Assembly: GCA_019359175.1 (NCBI GenBank)
Contig: JAHHHU010000001.1
Location: 1 to 64,000 of the forward strand
Source: Phormidium tanganyikae FI6-MK23
GTDB lineage: Bacteria; Cyanobacteriota; Cyanobacteriia; Leptolyngbyales; Leptolyngbyaceae
Length of the DNA: 64,000 bases
Direction: 5' to 3'
Below the pieces are notes generated by a model. It worked only from the letters and a program-made list of their open reading frames with translations, was not told where the DNA came from and did not search any database. Shown here piece after piece: positions 45,213 through 53,976 of this stretch; position 1 is the first letter of the stretch, and each line of letters begins with the position of its first letter. The position numbers were made by a program, and so were the translations under genes.

Positions 45213-45812
45213 TCAATATCTGCCGCTGTAGCGCTCCTCATTCCAGGGATCGCCTCGGTGATGATAGCCATTGCGCTCCCAAAATCCCAAGTCTTCTTTA
45301 GACAGAAACTCTAATCCATTAATCCACTTTGCACTTTTCCAAGCATACAAATGTGGAACTACTAAACGCAGCGGGCCGCCATGATCGGCTGACAACGGCT
45401 CACCAAAGAGCGTGTGAGCAAAAAAGTTCTCTTCTCGGACAAAATCATCGATCGCGATATTCGTCGTATAGCCGCCGTAGCAATGCTCCATCAGATGCAC
45501 CGCTTTCGGATCGACCTCGATCGACTTCATAAAGTCCGTTACTTTCACCCCGATCCACTGCACATCGAGCTTTGACCAAGTGGTGACGCAGTGAAAATCA
45601 GCGGTAAATTCGCTTTGGGGCAGTGCCATAAAATCATCCCAGGAAAACGTTTTTTCCTGAGCCAATCCCCAAACACGGAACTGCCAATTTTCTCGATCGA
45701 CTTGTGGCGTGGCTCCGTAGGTCAGAACAGGAAATCCTGTCGCTAATCTCTGACCTGGAGGAACGCGATTGCCATGTTCCGCTTCTGGCTTTTTGAAATA
45801 CTTGCCTAACAT
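45213..45812 (-). CDS. Molybdopterin-binding sulfite-oxidase-like oxidoreductase
   Basis: 199 residues matching the soluble oxidoreductase molybdopterin-binding domain (YedY/MsrP-like). The cysteine in FTADFHCVTTWSKLDVQWIG should ligate molybdenum. PLSADHGGPLRLVVPHLYAW, KSAKWINGLEF and a C-terminal GYHHRGDPWNEERY match the family. It has no Tat signal (MLGKYFKKPEAEHGNRVPPG), so it is probably cytoplasmic, unlike MsrP. Substrate unknown; related proteins reduce or oxidise small sulfur compounds. It stands alone, followed by the divergent non-coding stretch and rpmF. Confidence 0.75.
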   Translation of the reverse strand: MLGKYFKKPEAEHGNRVPPGQRLATGFPVLTYGATPQVDRENWQFRVWGLAQEKTFSWDDFMALPQSEFTADFHCVTTWSKLDVQWIGVKVTDFMKSIEVDPKAVHLMEHCYGGYTTNIAIDDFVREENFFAHTLFGEPLSADHGGPLRLVVPHLYAWKSAKWINGLEFLSKEDLGFWERNGYHHRGDPWNEERYSGRY

Positions 45813-45861
45813 ACGGTGACTCCTAGACAGGCTTCACTTTAAATATGTACCAAAACTAGAA

Positions 45862-45897
45862 AATGCGTGACTCTCCAATTCGACGGAATCACGCATT
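45862..45897 (-). terminator. Terminator of rpmF
   Basis: On the minus strand AATGCGTGA pairs with TCACGCATT (9-bp perfect stem, 18-base loop) and is followed by TTTTCTAGTTTTGG, directly after the rpmF stop. Confidence 0.7.
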
Positions 45898-45901
45898 CTC
45901 A

Positions 45902-46078
45902 TTACTCTTCTCCGCCTTCTTCTTCGTCGGTCGGGTAGACGAAACCTTTAGCCCGCCCGGTGAGGATCGATTTGCCCAGAGACAGCGCTCTTTGAGCTTG
46001 CAGATTTGCCTTGCGTTTCCAGGTTGCTTTACGCTGGTCGCGCTTTGAGCTTGAGGTTTTCTTCTTAGGAACAGCCAT
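45902..46078 (-). CDS. rpmF: 50S ribosomal protein L32
   Basis: 58 residues, just below the ORF-track cut-off. It reads [38 protein letters not shown] and ends [12 protein letters not shown]. This is the cyanobacterial bL32 pattern ([16 protein letters not shown]...): a short basic protein of the large ribosomal subunit. As usual in cyanobacteria, it lacks the C4 zinc motif. It lies 59 bp downstream of sbcC (stop at 46138) on the same strand. Confidence 0.95.
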   Translation of the reverse strand: MAVPKKKTSSSKRDQRKATWKRKANLQAQRALSLGKSILTGRAKGFVYPTDEEEGGEE

Positions 46079-46137
46079 AAGACGGGTGATCGTATCTAAA
46101 CAGCTTTCCTATTCTACAGGAGACTCACGATTTTGAC

Positions 46138-49100
46138 CTAGAGACACAACATCAGTTCTGAGCCGTTCTGAGTTTTCGTCACTTCGATCCGTGCCTGGAA
46201 TGCTTCTCTAAAATGCGGCATATGCGTGATTGTCAGAATGCAAGCGAACTCAGCCGCGATCGCATTAATCGCTGCAACCAAGCGATCGCACCCTTCTTGA
46301 TCCTGCGTTCCAAAGCCTTCATCGACAATCAACATTTGCAGTGCAGTCCCTGATCGTTGAGCTAACAATCGCGCTAATGCTAATCGAATTGCAAAGTTCA
46401 CTCGAAAAGCTTCTCCGCCTGAGTAAGTCTCATAAGGTCGAGTTCCGTAGGCATCCGCGATCAGAATGTCTAGGGTTTCCATTGCTTTCGCGGTTTTGTT
46501 TTTGCGGTTGCGCTGAGTGACAAACTGGACATGAAGCTGATTTGCACTAAGCCGCGACAGGATTTGATTGGTCGTCGCTTCGAGTTGGGGCAGCACATTC
46601 TCGATCATCAATGCCTGAATGCCGTTTTTGCCGAATGCTTGTGCGAGTTCCTGATAGATCCGGCATTGTTGACGCGCAGTTTTAAGTTGAGCGTTGATCT
46701 GGGTGAATTGTTGGCTGAGGAGTTCTTGTTGTTGCTGTTGTTGCTGGAGTCGTCCGAGTTTTGCTAAATGTTCATCGAGTTGAGTGCGTTGATGTTGGAT
46801 TTGCTGTTCGATCGCTTGAATATGTGTGGTCAGATCTGGAGTCTGCTCTAGGGCGTGAATCAGTTCTTGACAGTGATGTGTGATCGATTGCAGACCGTTG
46901 AATCGGGTTTGCAGGGTGTGTGTCAGTTCGTGGAGGCGTTGCTGAATTTGAGGATACTGTTGTTTCGCTTGGTGAAGTTCTTGGTAGCGGAGTTGCCAGG
47001 GTTGTGCTTGACGAAGTGCCGATCGTATTGCGTTGTGTTGGTCTAGGTTGTATCCGATCTCGTGAATTTGGCGATCGTAATGTTGCAATGCCCGATCGAG
47101 TTCTGCAATGAAGCGATCGCGCTGTTGTTCCAACTGTTCGATTTGAGTTTCCAAAGCAGGTTGACGCTGCGAAATATTAGTTTGTCGGCGTTTTGCTTGT
47201 TTGATTTCAGCTTGGCGGATTTCTGCCCAACGCCAGCGATCGACGCTTCCTCGCGCTAAGGCGTGATCGCGTTCGTCGTAGTTGAGTTGCTGCAAACTGC
47301 GATCGAGAATGTTCAATTCTTCGTGTAGCTCTGGCTCAAAGGCTGCCGTCTTTAGCTGCTTTTCTAGCTTGATCGATTCAGCCGTGATGTAAGACAGTTG
47401 ATCTTGAACTTCTGCGGTGTTCTGCAACTGTTCCTGAAGTTGTCCGCGTCGCTGTAAGGTATCTCCATATTGAGCCAGCTTTTTCTCGATGTTTGTGTAC
47501 TCTTCTCGAAGTACCTGGATTTCTCGTTCCGATGTGGTTAACTGTTCTCGAATCACCCAAATCTCACTTAGGATCTCTTCTTTTTGAAGCTGCTGCTTTT
47601 CTAAAACTAAGCGCCAGTGATGTTCGTCCAAAGGTCGATCGCACAAGGGACAGGGTGGAAATTCAGAATGTTTGATTTGTACAAGCGTTGTGCCTGTACC
47701 TTCTTCGGTTAGTGCGATCGCAGATGCCCGCTCTTGTTCTAGCATCCGAATTTTGTGATCAATCTCAGCCAGTTGAGCTTCGTAGTTGCGCTGGTGTGCT
47801 TGGAGTTGTTCCATGAAGCTCCGTCGCTCTAAGCCTTTCTCGCGGACTTGATCTTGATACGATCGTAGTCTTTCCAATTCGTCGATTTTGACCGCAACTT
47901 CGACGGCTGCTTTTTTTAAGCTGGGTTGTCGTTGTTGTTGGGTTTGAAGCTGTCGGGCGGAGGTGCGGAGTTCGTCGAGTCGGGCAGAAAGGCGGGTCGA
48001 TGCTCGATCGAGTCTCTGCTGGATCTGTTGTTTTCGCTGAAGTAGGGGGGATGCTTGCAGTTGAAGCTGTTCGAGCTTCTGGAGTTCTTGACGCGCTGAG
48101 TTTAATTGTTCGACAGCAGATTCAACATCAGCTTCTTTGCTCAATGCTTTTTGAACGTCTTGCAATTGTTCTTGCAGCGTGATTTCTTGTGCCTGAACTT
48201 TCTGGAGTTGGTTCTGTAACTGTTGCAGTTTTTCAGAGTGTTGCTGTTCGTACTGTTGGCGCTGAGTTTGAGCGACTTGATGCGATTGAGACTTAGCAGA
48301 AAATAGCTCTTCTTGTGCTTGGAGGGCTTGCCAGTGCTGATAGCCAGCGAGGATGGTACTTTCTTGCTGCAAGAGTTGTTCTAGGGTTTTGCGCTGTCCG
48401 TCGGTTTGCGATCGCTCTTTTTGCAATCGCTGACAGTCTTGATTGAGATTGCGCTGTTGTTGTTGTTGCCAGCTTAGTTGTTGTTGCCAAGCTTGCCGCT
48501 GCTGTTGAACGGCTTGGAACTGCTGCAATTGGTGTTGATTTGCAGTTTGCTGAGACTGCATCTGTTCGAGGACTGTTTCGAGTTCCACTCGCTCTTGTGC
48601 GATCGCGTCTCGCTGCTGTAGCTGTTCTCGAATCGATTCTAGATGCCGCTCTAGTAGATCAACTTGTCCTTTGAACTGGCGCGATTTATCTTTGGCTTGC
48701 TCTGATAGTTCATCATACTGATGCAGCTTGAGCAGATCCGCCAGAATTTGCTTACGTTCAGCGGGACGTTTCAGCATGAATTCGTCGGCTCGACCTTGAC
48801 GCAGATAAGCCGAATTGACAAACGTTTCGTAATCGAGCTTGAGATGCGTCAGGATCAGTTGTTGCGTCGATCGAATTCCCTTTGCCGTGAGCGAGCGAAA
48901 TCCGTCGCCCTGCATGATTTGAAATTCCAACGATGCGCTTTGCCCGCGTTGACGCGATCGCAGCACGCGATAAGTTTGTTGGTGCATTTGAAAGACGAAT
49001 TCGACCTGAGCTTCTTTTGCGCCCATGTGAATAACATCATCTTCGGAAGCCGCTCGACTTTCTCCCCAAAGCACCCAAGAAATTGCCTCTAACAGCGAGG

Positions 49101-49212
49101 ATTTTCCCGCTCCATTTGCACCACACACACAAGCAGTATGAAGCCCCTGAAAGTCCAGTGTGGCTTCCCGGTAGCTTAAAAAATGTCGGAGTGTGAGTCG
49201 TTGCGGAATCAT
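46138..49212 (-). CDS. sbcC: Exonuclease subunit SbcC
   Basis: 1024 residues. N-terminal ATPase half with GANGAGKSSLLEAISWVLWG (Walker A), two long Gln/Glu-rich coiled-coil arms, the zinc hook FPPCPLCDRPLD (CxxC, about residue 525), and the C-terminal half with YSGGEAFRVNFAIRLALARL (signature) and LIVDEGFGTQDQEG (Walker B). With SbcD it opens hairpins and processes double-strand ends. sbcD is not adjacent. The coiled coil is very rich in CAG/CAA Gln codons (HQLQQFQAVQQQRQAWQQQL). Length is normal for cyanobacterial SbcC. Confidence 0.9.
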   Translation of the reverse strand: MIPQRLTLRHFLSYREATLDFQGLHTACVCGANGAGKSSLLEAISWVLWGESRAASEDDVIHMGAKEAQVEFVFQMHQQTYRVLRSRQRGQSASLEFQIMQGDGFRSLTAKGIRSTQQLILTHLKLDYETFVNSAYLRQGRADEFMLKRPAERKQILADLLKLHQYDELSEQAKDKSRQFKGQVDLLERHLESIREQLQQRDAIAQERVELETVLEQMQSQQTANQHQLQQFQAVQQQRQAWQQQLSWQQQQQRNLNQDCQRLQKERSQTDGQRKTLEQLLQQESTILAGYQHWQALQAQEELFSAKSQSHQVAQTQRQQYEQQHSEKLQQLQNQLQKVQAQEITLQEQLQDVQKALSKEADVESAVEQLNSARQELQKLEQLQLQASPLLQRKQQIQQRLDRASTRLSARLDELRTSARQLQTQQQRQPSLKKAAVEVAVKIDELERLRSYQDQVREKGLERRSFMEQLQAHQRNYEAQLAEIDHKIRMLEQERASAIALTEEGTGTTLVQIKHSEFPPCPLCDRPLDEHHWRLVLEKQQLQKEEILSEIWVIREQLTTSEREIQVLREEYTNIEKKLAQYGDTLQRRGQLQEQLQNTAEVQDQLSYITAESIKLEKQLKTAAFEPELHEELNILDRSLQQLNYDERDHALARGSVDRWRWAEIRQAEIKQAKRRQTNISQRQPALETQIEQLEQQRDRFIAELDRALQHYDRQIHEIGYNLDQHNAIRSALRQAQPWQLRYQELHQAKQQYPQIQQRLHELTHTLQTRFNGLQSITHHCQELIHALEQTPDLTTHIQAIEQQIQHQRTQLDEHLAKLGRLQQQQQQQELLSQQFTQINAQLKTARQQCRIYQELAQAFGKNGIQALMIENVLPQLEATTNQILSRLSANQLHVQFVTQRNRKNKTAKAMETLDILIADAYGTRPYETYSGGEAFRVNFAIRLALARLLAQRSGTALQMLIVDEGFGTQDQEGCDRLVAAINAIAAEFACILTITHMPHFREAFQARIEVTKTQNGSELMLCL

Positions 49213-49338
49213 CGCGAGAACTGCGAAAAAATCAGTACTGATGCACGAAAGTACACCCGCACTTGTATATTGAGTGTAATCGCAAGATGAGCGAATTTGC
49301 TAAAAAGATTTGCAAGAGATTTGCGATCGCAACAGAAA

Positions 49339-49806
49339 TCAAATGCTAAAAGTTTTCTCCATTCGATAGTTTATAAATGTCTCACCACGACAGGAAACTT
49401 GTTGCTCTGCCACAATCTCAAATCCTAATGTTTGAAAAAACGGTTTCGCGGTGATGCTGGCTTCGGTGAATACTCGATCGATCTGCAATTCTCTCGCTTT
49501 TGCCTCGATCGCTTGATAAATTGCCCGCCCTACTCCACGTCGCTGATAGTCTTTGTGGCAGTAGAAACAATCGATATGACCATTCGATTCAAGTTCACCA
49601 AATCCGAGAATCAATCCTCCTGCATCGGCAACATAAGTAAATCGCCCAGAACAAACCGTTGCCCAATCGCGAAAGTAAAGGTCATCCGGCGACCAAGCTT
49701 GCACTTGAGCGATCGAATAATCCCGAACATTCACTCCACGCACCGTATCGTGAAATAGCTGTGCGATTTGCGCCGCATCTTCAGGGCGAAACAATCGAAT
49801 CTGCAT
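49339..49806 (-). CDS. GNAT-family N-acetyltransferase
   Basis: 155 residues from ATG at 49806 (MQIRLFRPEDAAQIAQLFHD). Motif A is YCHKDYQRRGVGRAIYQAIE (R-R-G-V-G-R), with upstream acceptor-binding region LILGFGELESNGHID and a C-terminal KPFFQTLGFEIVAEQ. It resembles the small PhnO/ElaA-type acetyltransferases. The track begins earlier at 49863 within the upstream gene. The true start overlaps the 3' end of the 632-codon gene by 26 bp, so the two are probably translationally coupled. Confidence 0.75.
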   Translation of the reverse strand: MQIRLFRPEDAAQIAQLFHDTVRGVNVRDYSIAQVQAWSPDDLYFRDWATVCSGRFTYVADAGGLILGFGELESNGHIDCFYCHKDYQRRGVGRAIYQAIEAKARELQIDRVFTEASITAKPFFQTLGFEIVAEQQVSCRGETFINYRMEKTFSI

Positions 49807-51679
49807 CGAGATCATCCAGCCACAGATCAGGTAATGCTTCGGGAACAATTCGTCGATCGACAATCACTTTATGACTTTCCCGGTTAGTCATCACTTCAAC
49901 TGCGATCGCTTCGATCTGAATCTCCACGCTTTCAAATGGGACTTTCACTTCTGTGATTGCTTCTAAGTTGTGGTGTCCGTCGGGTTTGAAATCAATCACC
50001 CAGCGAGGCGGCTCAATGATCGTGCGGTTTTGTCGATCGCTGATCCAAACTTTGACATAGATTTTTGGCAACAGGTCTGGAAGCTTGATCCGAACAATCG
50101 CGGTCTTCCCTCCGATTAGCTCTGATTCCGCGATCGTCACAATCGGATCGGGAACAGGTTCGCTCTCTGGAAGCAGCAAGGGATTTTGAGCGCGATCGGA
50201 TTGATCCGCACTCCGACGACGCGACACAATCAAATCGGCAAGCGGCAAAATCGGCTCATCATCGACTACAAATTCATCAATCACTTGATCAGGACTCGGC
50301 TGAAGATCAAATTCTGGCTCGTCTAATTGAATCAAATCTAGATCGTCTGCTTGAACTTTGAGTTCGCTTGCAGGTTCAGCTTCTTCGAGTGGAGTGAGTC
50401 GATCGAGCAAAGGTTCTTCTAAAGGGGCTTCAACTTCGGGTTGAGAAGGGATGGAAGCTGCGGTTAGAGGAATTTCTAGCTGAGTGACATCTGTATATTC
50501 AGGCGTGGCTGCATCAGGCTGAACACCAAAACTGGGAAGATTGAGCTTTTTGCGCGTGTAGGGATTGGGTTGGTGCAATTGGGGCGGAAGTGCCTGAGTT
50601 TCTTTCGGGGTGAAGTTTGCGGCTTCAGAGTCTTTTGGAGTTGCAACCAAATTGAGAAAAGCCAGATTCAGCGGCGGATGAACTACGGGATTTGTAGCGG
50701 GCAGATCTAGCATATCTTCTGCCATTGTACGATCGTCTTTTTTCGCTTGATACATCGCATCCAGTAGCTCATTCACATCCGCCATTAGCGTAAAAGATTG
50801 CGTGGCGACGATCGGCTTTCCTTCGACCGTGGCATCATGCAGCGTAATCTCGCCCAAAATGAGCTGTGTTTCTAGATCAACAGGCAATGTCACACGATAG
50901 GACAAGCCAAACGGTAAAGCTTCTTGTTGCAGCGTTTCACGAGTATCTAAAAGCGTTTTGGAAGTCTGAGGATCGCGCAGACAAACGCGCAATTCTGCAT
51001 CGAGATGAGTGACTTGAGCCGAAGTAATTTGCCCGGATATCGTCAGCGGTTCGCCTCGGTTAGCAATGAAAGTCTCTTGCACAAGCTCGATCGAGACAAT
51101 CGCATCCCCCAAACTTACGGTTTTAGGCAGCCTATCCTCTTGATACGGAGCTTCTGAAACCAAGCCATACTCCGTTAAAATCTCATCCGCGATCGTGCCA
51201 GATTCTTGCTCCGCCCGCTGTAAAATTTCTTCGATCGAAGCGTGATCAGGTTCTACCGCTTTCGTTTCTGACGTAGTAAATCCGAATGTCGCTTGATCTG
51301 CGTTTTCCCAATCCGGATTCCAATCTTCAACAATGTCCGACTCGATCGACAACACCCGAAGCTGAATCGAATGCAGACTTCCTTCCCTGGGCGCACATTG
51401 AAATTCCCAGATCCCCGGCTGGAGCCGCGTAAACGGAATCACAGGCATCAAACCGCTGGGATTCGTTTGATGCGTGCGGGTTTGGGTGCGGCGTTTCGGC
51501 GGCATTTCGTCGATCGAATCGTGCTTGATCCGAACTTCAACGGGTGCGTTTTTGCGGTTCGATTTTGCGGCGATGCGATACCGACCTTCCAGAATTTCGA
51601 CATTGGGAGTGTCTAACGGTAGCCAAACTCGATCGCCGTCTTGCTGTATCAAAAATTCCCAGGATTGCGGTTGAGGCAT
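49781..51679 (-). CDS. Large conserved-type hypothetical protein (632 aa)
   Basis: 632 residues with no signal peptide or membrane helix. The N-terminus (MPQPQSWEFLIQQDGDRVWL, PLDTPNVEILEGRYRIAA) and the middle (GEPLTISGQITSAQVTHLDA; ELRVCLRDPQTSKTLLDTR) read as beta-rich, immunoglobulin-like segments. A Pro/Glu-rich stretch (about residues 350-480) separates a last beta domain (LPKIYVKVWISDRQNRTIIE). No catalytic motifs. I do not recognise the family beyond its cyanobacterial look; a scaffold role is a guess. It ends inside the start of the GNAT gene, suggesting a two-gene unit. Confidence 0.65.
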   Translation of the reverse strand: MPQPQSWEFLIQQDGDRVWLPLDTPNVEILEGRYRIAAKSNRKNAPVEVRIKHDSIDEMPPKRRTQTRTHQTNPSGLMPVIPFTRLQPGIWEFQCAPREGSLHSIQLRVLSIESDIVEDWNPDWENADQATFGFTTSETKAVEPDHASIEEILQRAEQESGTIADEILTEYGLVSEAPYQEDRLPKTVSLGDAIVSIELVQETFIANRGEPLTISGQITSAQVTHLDAELRVCLRDPQTSKTLLDTRETLQQEALPFGLSYRVTLPVDLETQLILGEITLHDATVEGKPIVATQSFTLMADVNELLDAMYQAKKDDRTMAEDMLDLPATNPVVHPPLNLAFLNLVATPKDSEAANFTPKETQALPPQLHQPNPYTRKKLNLPSFGVQPDAATPEYTDVTQLEIPLTAASIPSQPEVEAPLEEPLLDRLTPLEEAEPASELKVQADDLDLIQLDEPEFDLQPSPDQVIDEFVVDDEPILPLADLIVSRRRSADQSDRAQNPLLLPESEPVPDPIVTIAESELIGGKTAIVRIKLPDLLPKIYVKVWISDRQNRTIIEPPRWVIDFKPDGHHNLEAITEVKVPFESVEIQIEAIAVEVMTNRESHKVIVDRRIVPEALPDLWLDDLDADSIVSP

Positions 51680-51787
51680 AGGTCGGGAGGATCTACCACG
51701 TTTTGCAGTTAATAGGGTACTTCATGTCAACTCGCTTTTGGCGATTTTATCCGTTTGTTCTCAATCTGTCGCAAAAAAATGAGACAC

Positions 51788-51817
51788 AAAAAAGCTCGAT
51801 CGCAAATTCGATCGAGC
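51788..51817 (-). terminator. Terminator of psaL
   Basis: On the minus strand GCTCGATCG AATTTG CGATCGAGC forms a 9-bp perfect stem made of two HIP1 cores, followed by TTTTTT, 30 bp after the psaL stop. Confidence 0.85.
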
Positions 51818-51847
51818 AAATTGGCAAGATATTTCAGTTCGGCAGAA

Positions 51848-52315
51848 TTAGTTAAATGCGCCCGTGAAGATCTTGTCTACAATCGAGAAATTTGCGATCA
51901 GTAGATAAGCCACAAATGCGCCACCCGTTGCGCCGACGAAGAAGCCGCCTGCGAACTGGCTCCAACCTTCCGAAGTTTGCAGCGAATCCGAGGAGTTGTT
52001 TTCTCCCTGGAAGGTTGCTAGTCCGTAGACCGAGAGGCAAGCTGTCGCGATCAAAACCAGCGAGACAGCGGAGATGAGTCCGCCGACCGCAGCGTGTTCT
52101 GAATCGCGCAGCGGGCCGAGTAATGTCCAAGGGCCAACCAAAAAGTAACCATGTGCCATCCCGATTTCCAGTCCGCGCAGCAAGGGAGAAAGTCCTTTGC
52201 GGTATGCGGGCAGGTTGCCAATAAAGGCACGGGTAAAGGCAGAATCACTGATAGGGGTTGAGAGGTGTCCAGTAAACGGATCGCCGTTGTACGGTTTAAT
52301 AAGCTCGTCAGACAT
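51848..52315 (-). CDS. psaL: Photosystem I reaction centre subunit XI
   Basis: 155 residues, three membrane helices. It begins [20 protein letters not shown], then [40 protein letters not shown], and ends in the hydrophobic segment [20 protein letters not shown]. PsaL is the core of the photosystem I trimer. The family matches over its whole length. Trimer- and tetramer-forming variants differ in the C-terminal loop, but that cannot be resolved here. It is a lone gene (no psaI in front) with its own promoter and terminator. Confidence 0.95.
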   Translation of the reverse strand: MSDELIKPYNGDPFTGHLSTPISDSAFTRAFIGNLPAYRKGLSPLLRGLEIGMAHGYFLVGPWTLLGPLRDSEHAAVGGLISAVSLVLIATACLSVYGLATFQGENNSSDSLQTSEGWSQFAGGFFVGATGGAFVAYLLIANFSIVDKIFTGAFN

Positions 52316-52366
52316 ATCTTAATATTTCCTAATGATTCTGAAGAGAACAAAAAGAATTCAAGATTT

Positions 52367-52396
52367 ATTGTAAGTATGTCTGGAGGGGGATTCCAA
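52367..52396 (-). promoter_or_regulatory. Likely psaL promoter
   Basis: On the minus strand TTGGAA (52396-52391) and TACAAT (52372-52367) are separated by 18 bases, 51 bp upstream of the psaL start. Both boxes fit the sigma-70 consensus (TTGACA/TATAAT) with four of six matches or better. Inferred only. Confidence 0.4.
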
Positions 52397-52448
52397 CAAA
52401 CGCTTTAGAAAAGTTCACCATTCTGTTGATCTCTCAGTTCTCGATCGT

Positions 52449-53057
52449 TTATCGAGCGATCGCGCTAAACTTGGCGCGATCCAGTGCAAAGTTGCCATCT
52501 ACGAATGCGGGAGCCTCTGTTCCTGCTTCATACACTGCCTGTCTTCCCTTGAATAGCAGTGCTAAAGGATTGATCACTGCGGCGACTGCAATGATGCCGC
52601 CTGCATTTCCGCCACCCGATGCCTGACTGCCGCGTAGCGAAACTCTTTCACCCGTCACCAAGGTCACTTCTTGAATCGCAATCTCTAGCTTTCCTTTGCG
52701 ACCCAACATTCCAGCCCCGCGAACCTTTGTGACTTTTCCTTTCGCGGCTGCTCCTTTTGCAATCACGATCGTATTACCCACCAGTACATCCTCTGCCACT
52801 TCAAACTCAACTGCATCTCCTTCATTCGTGTTCTTAGAAGAAAGGGTCTGCTTAAATTTGAGCTTGACGGGTGTTCCATCTGCCAAACCGAACTGCATTG
52901 CGGGTGCAGGAACCTTGGCGGGTTCTGAAGCCGCAGGAAGCGGTTGCTTGATCGCTTGGCTGATTTGAAGCGGTGTAGCGGTAGCGGAGAGTTGCACGAT
53001 CGGCAAAACTCCTACGCCAACAATCAAAGCGGAGATTGCAATCATCGATCTTTTCAT
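52449..53057 (-). CDS. Secreted hypothetical protein
   Basis: 202 residues with a clear signal peptide (MKRSMIAISALIVGVGVLPI, cleavage probably after ATATP). The mature part has VKLKFKQTLSSKNTNEGDAV, EFEVAEDVLVGNTIVIAKGA, AAKGKVTKVRGAGMLGRKGK and LEIAIQEVTLVTGERVSLRG. This beta-rich pattern occurs in conserved bacterial proteins thought to sit in the envelope; function is unknown. The Gly-rich GGGNAGGIIAVAAV near the C-terminus is hydrophobic. It lies upstream of psaL on the same strand with a 133-bp gap that holds the psaL promoter. Confidence 0.6.
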   Translation of the reverse strand: MKRSMIAISALIVGVGVLPIVQLSATATPLQISQAIKQPLPAASEPAKVPAPAMQFGLADGTPVKLKFKQTLSSKNTNEGDAVEFEVAEDVLVGNTIVIAKGAAAKGKVTKVRGAGMLGRKGKLEIAIQEVTLVTGERVSLRGSQASGGGNAGGIIAVAAVINPLALLFKGRQAVYEAGTEAPAFVDGNFALDRAKFSAIAR

Positions 53058-53595
53058 AAAACCATTCCTACAGATTGAGAGGCGTTTCTGTGAACTGAAA
53101 AGACTGTAATTCTCAAGTCTTTTGACTGATGCAAGTGCTGAGAAAACAGTTCTTGCATCAGGGATACCATAGCGCTCGATTTTATCGTGTCGGAATAGAT
53201 TGTCTTCATTGAAAGATCAAAAAATTGCGAAAGATTGCGGCAGTTTTCAGATTAAGCAACGCTTTGCGATCGTAAACTATAAGCTTCTAGCTATAGAGAG
53301 AAGAGCAATGTCGAGGAATTCAAGATGGTTAAAAAACATCATTCTTGGTATCTGAACTTAGAAAACTGGTCGTTAGTTATGCCATATGGATTATTAGAAG
53401 TTAGTCGATCGAGATTGTTAGTTTGACAAAGGACGCTCCAAGCCCATAATGAACGGCAATCTCCGACTGCCTGTACGTCTGATAAGGATTCGTAATCGGA
53501 ATCAAAAGCGGAACCAGCGATCGTAATCTCTCCAAACTATAGAGAACCTGCGATAATCTTAAAGATTGCGTGCAATATGGAAGGGAGCTGATCGG
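53058..53595. other. 540-bp intergenic region with two hairpins and ORF fragments
   Basis: Two perfect stems follow the divergent signal-peptide gene: AAAAGACT/AGTCTTTT (53098-53123) and TGATGCAAG/CTTGCATCA (53127-53160). A minus-strand frame (53401-53535) reads ERLRSLVPLLIPITNPYQTY, then RQSEIAVHYGLGASFVKLTI, and ends in TAA; it has no recognised family and may be a gene tail. Promoters for the shell-protein gene should lie near 53550. Confidence 0.4.
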
Positions 53596-53922
53596 ATGGG
53601 TAAGGCAGTCGGAATGGTAGAAGTGCGAGGCTTGCCGCCCGCGCTTGCGGTTGCAGATGTGATGGTCAAGGCTGCACGAGTCACGCTAGTCGAAATGGAA
53701 AGAGTCAGCGGTGCGTACATCACGATCGTCGTTCGAGGTGATGTGTCAGAAGTGAAAATCTCAGTCGAGGCGGGACTTGAAGCCGTCAAGAAAATGAGAT
53801 CTTACAAAGAAGGAGACAAACTTTTCTTGTCGTCTCACTACATTCCGCGTCCGAGTGATAACTTGATGGTCGTCTTACCGATCGAGTACAGCGAACGGAC
53901 TGAAGAATTCAATCAAGTCTAA
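53596..53922 (+). CDS. ccmK: BMC-H carboxysome-type shell protein (CcmK paralogue)
   Basis: 108 residues from ATG at 53596; GGGAG lies 7 bases before it, so the track start 10 codons earlier is not used. It has MGKAVGMVEVRGLPPALAVA, DVMVKAARVTLVEMERVSGA, YITIVVRGDVSEVKISVEAG, and a C-terminal SHYIPRPSDNLMVVLPIEYS. This is a single BMC domain that forms hexameric shell tiles. It differs from major CcmK1/2 in having RSYKEGDKLFLS before SHYIPRP, and lacks the main ccm operon. Such lone CcmK paralogues (CcmK3-6 type) tune shell permeability. The exact paralogue number is not assigned. Confidence 0.8.
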   Translation: MGKAVGMVEVRGLPPALAVADVMVKAARVTLVEMERVSGAYITIVVRGDVSEVKISVEAGLEAVKKMRSYKEGDKLFLSSHYIPRPSDNLMVVLPIEYSERTEEFNQV

Positions 53923-53976
53923 GAATCGGAAGGGAATAAGGCTATACTCCTGTTGATTTCCTTTCTCTATTCCTCC

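Noticed and set aside
53401-53535. Minus-strand frame with coding-like sequence (LIPITNPYQTYRQSEIAVHY)
   Set aside because: Two frames look equally plausible, no clear start and no recognised family, so it is mentioned only in the intergenic entry.
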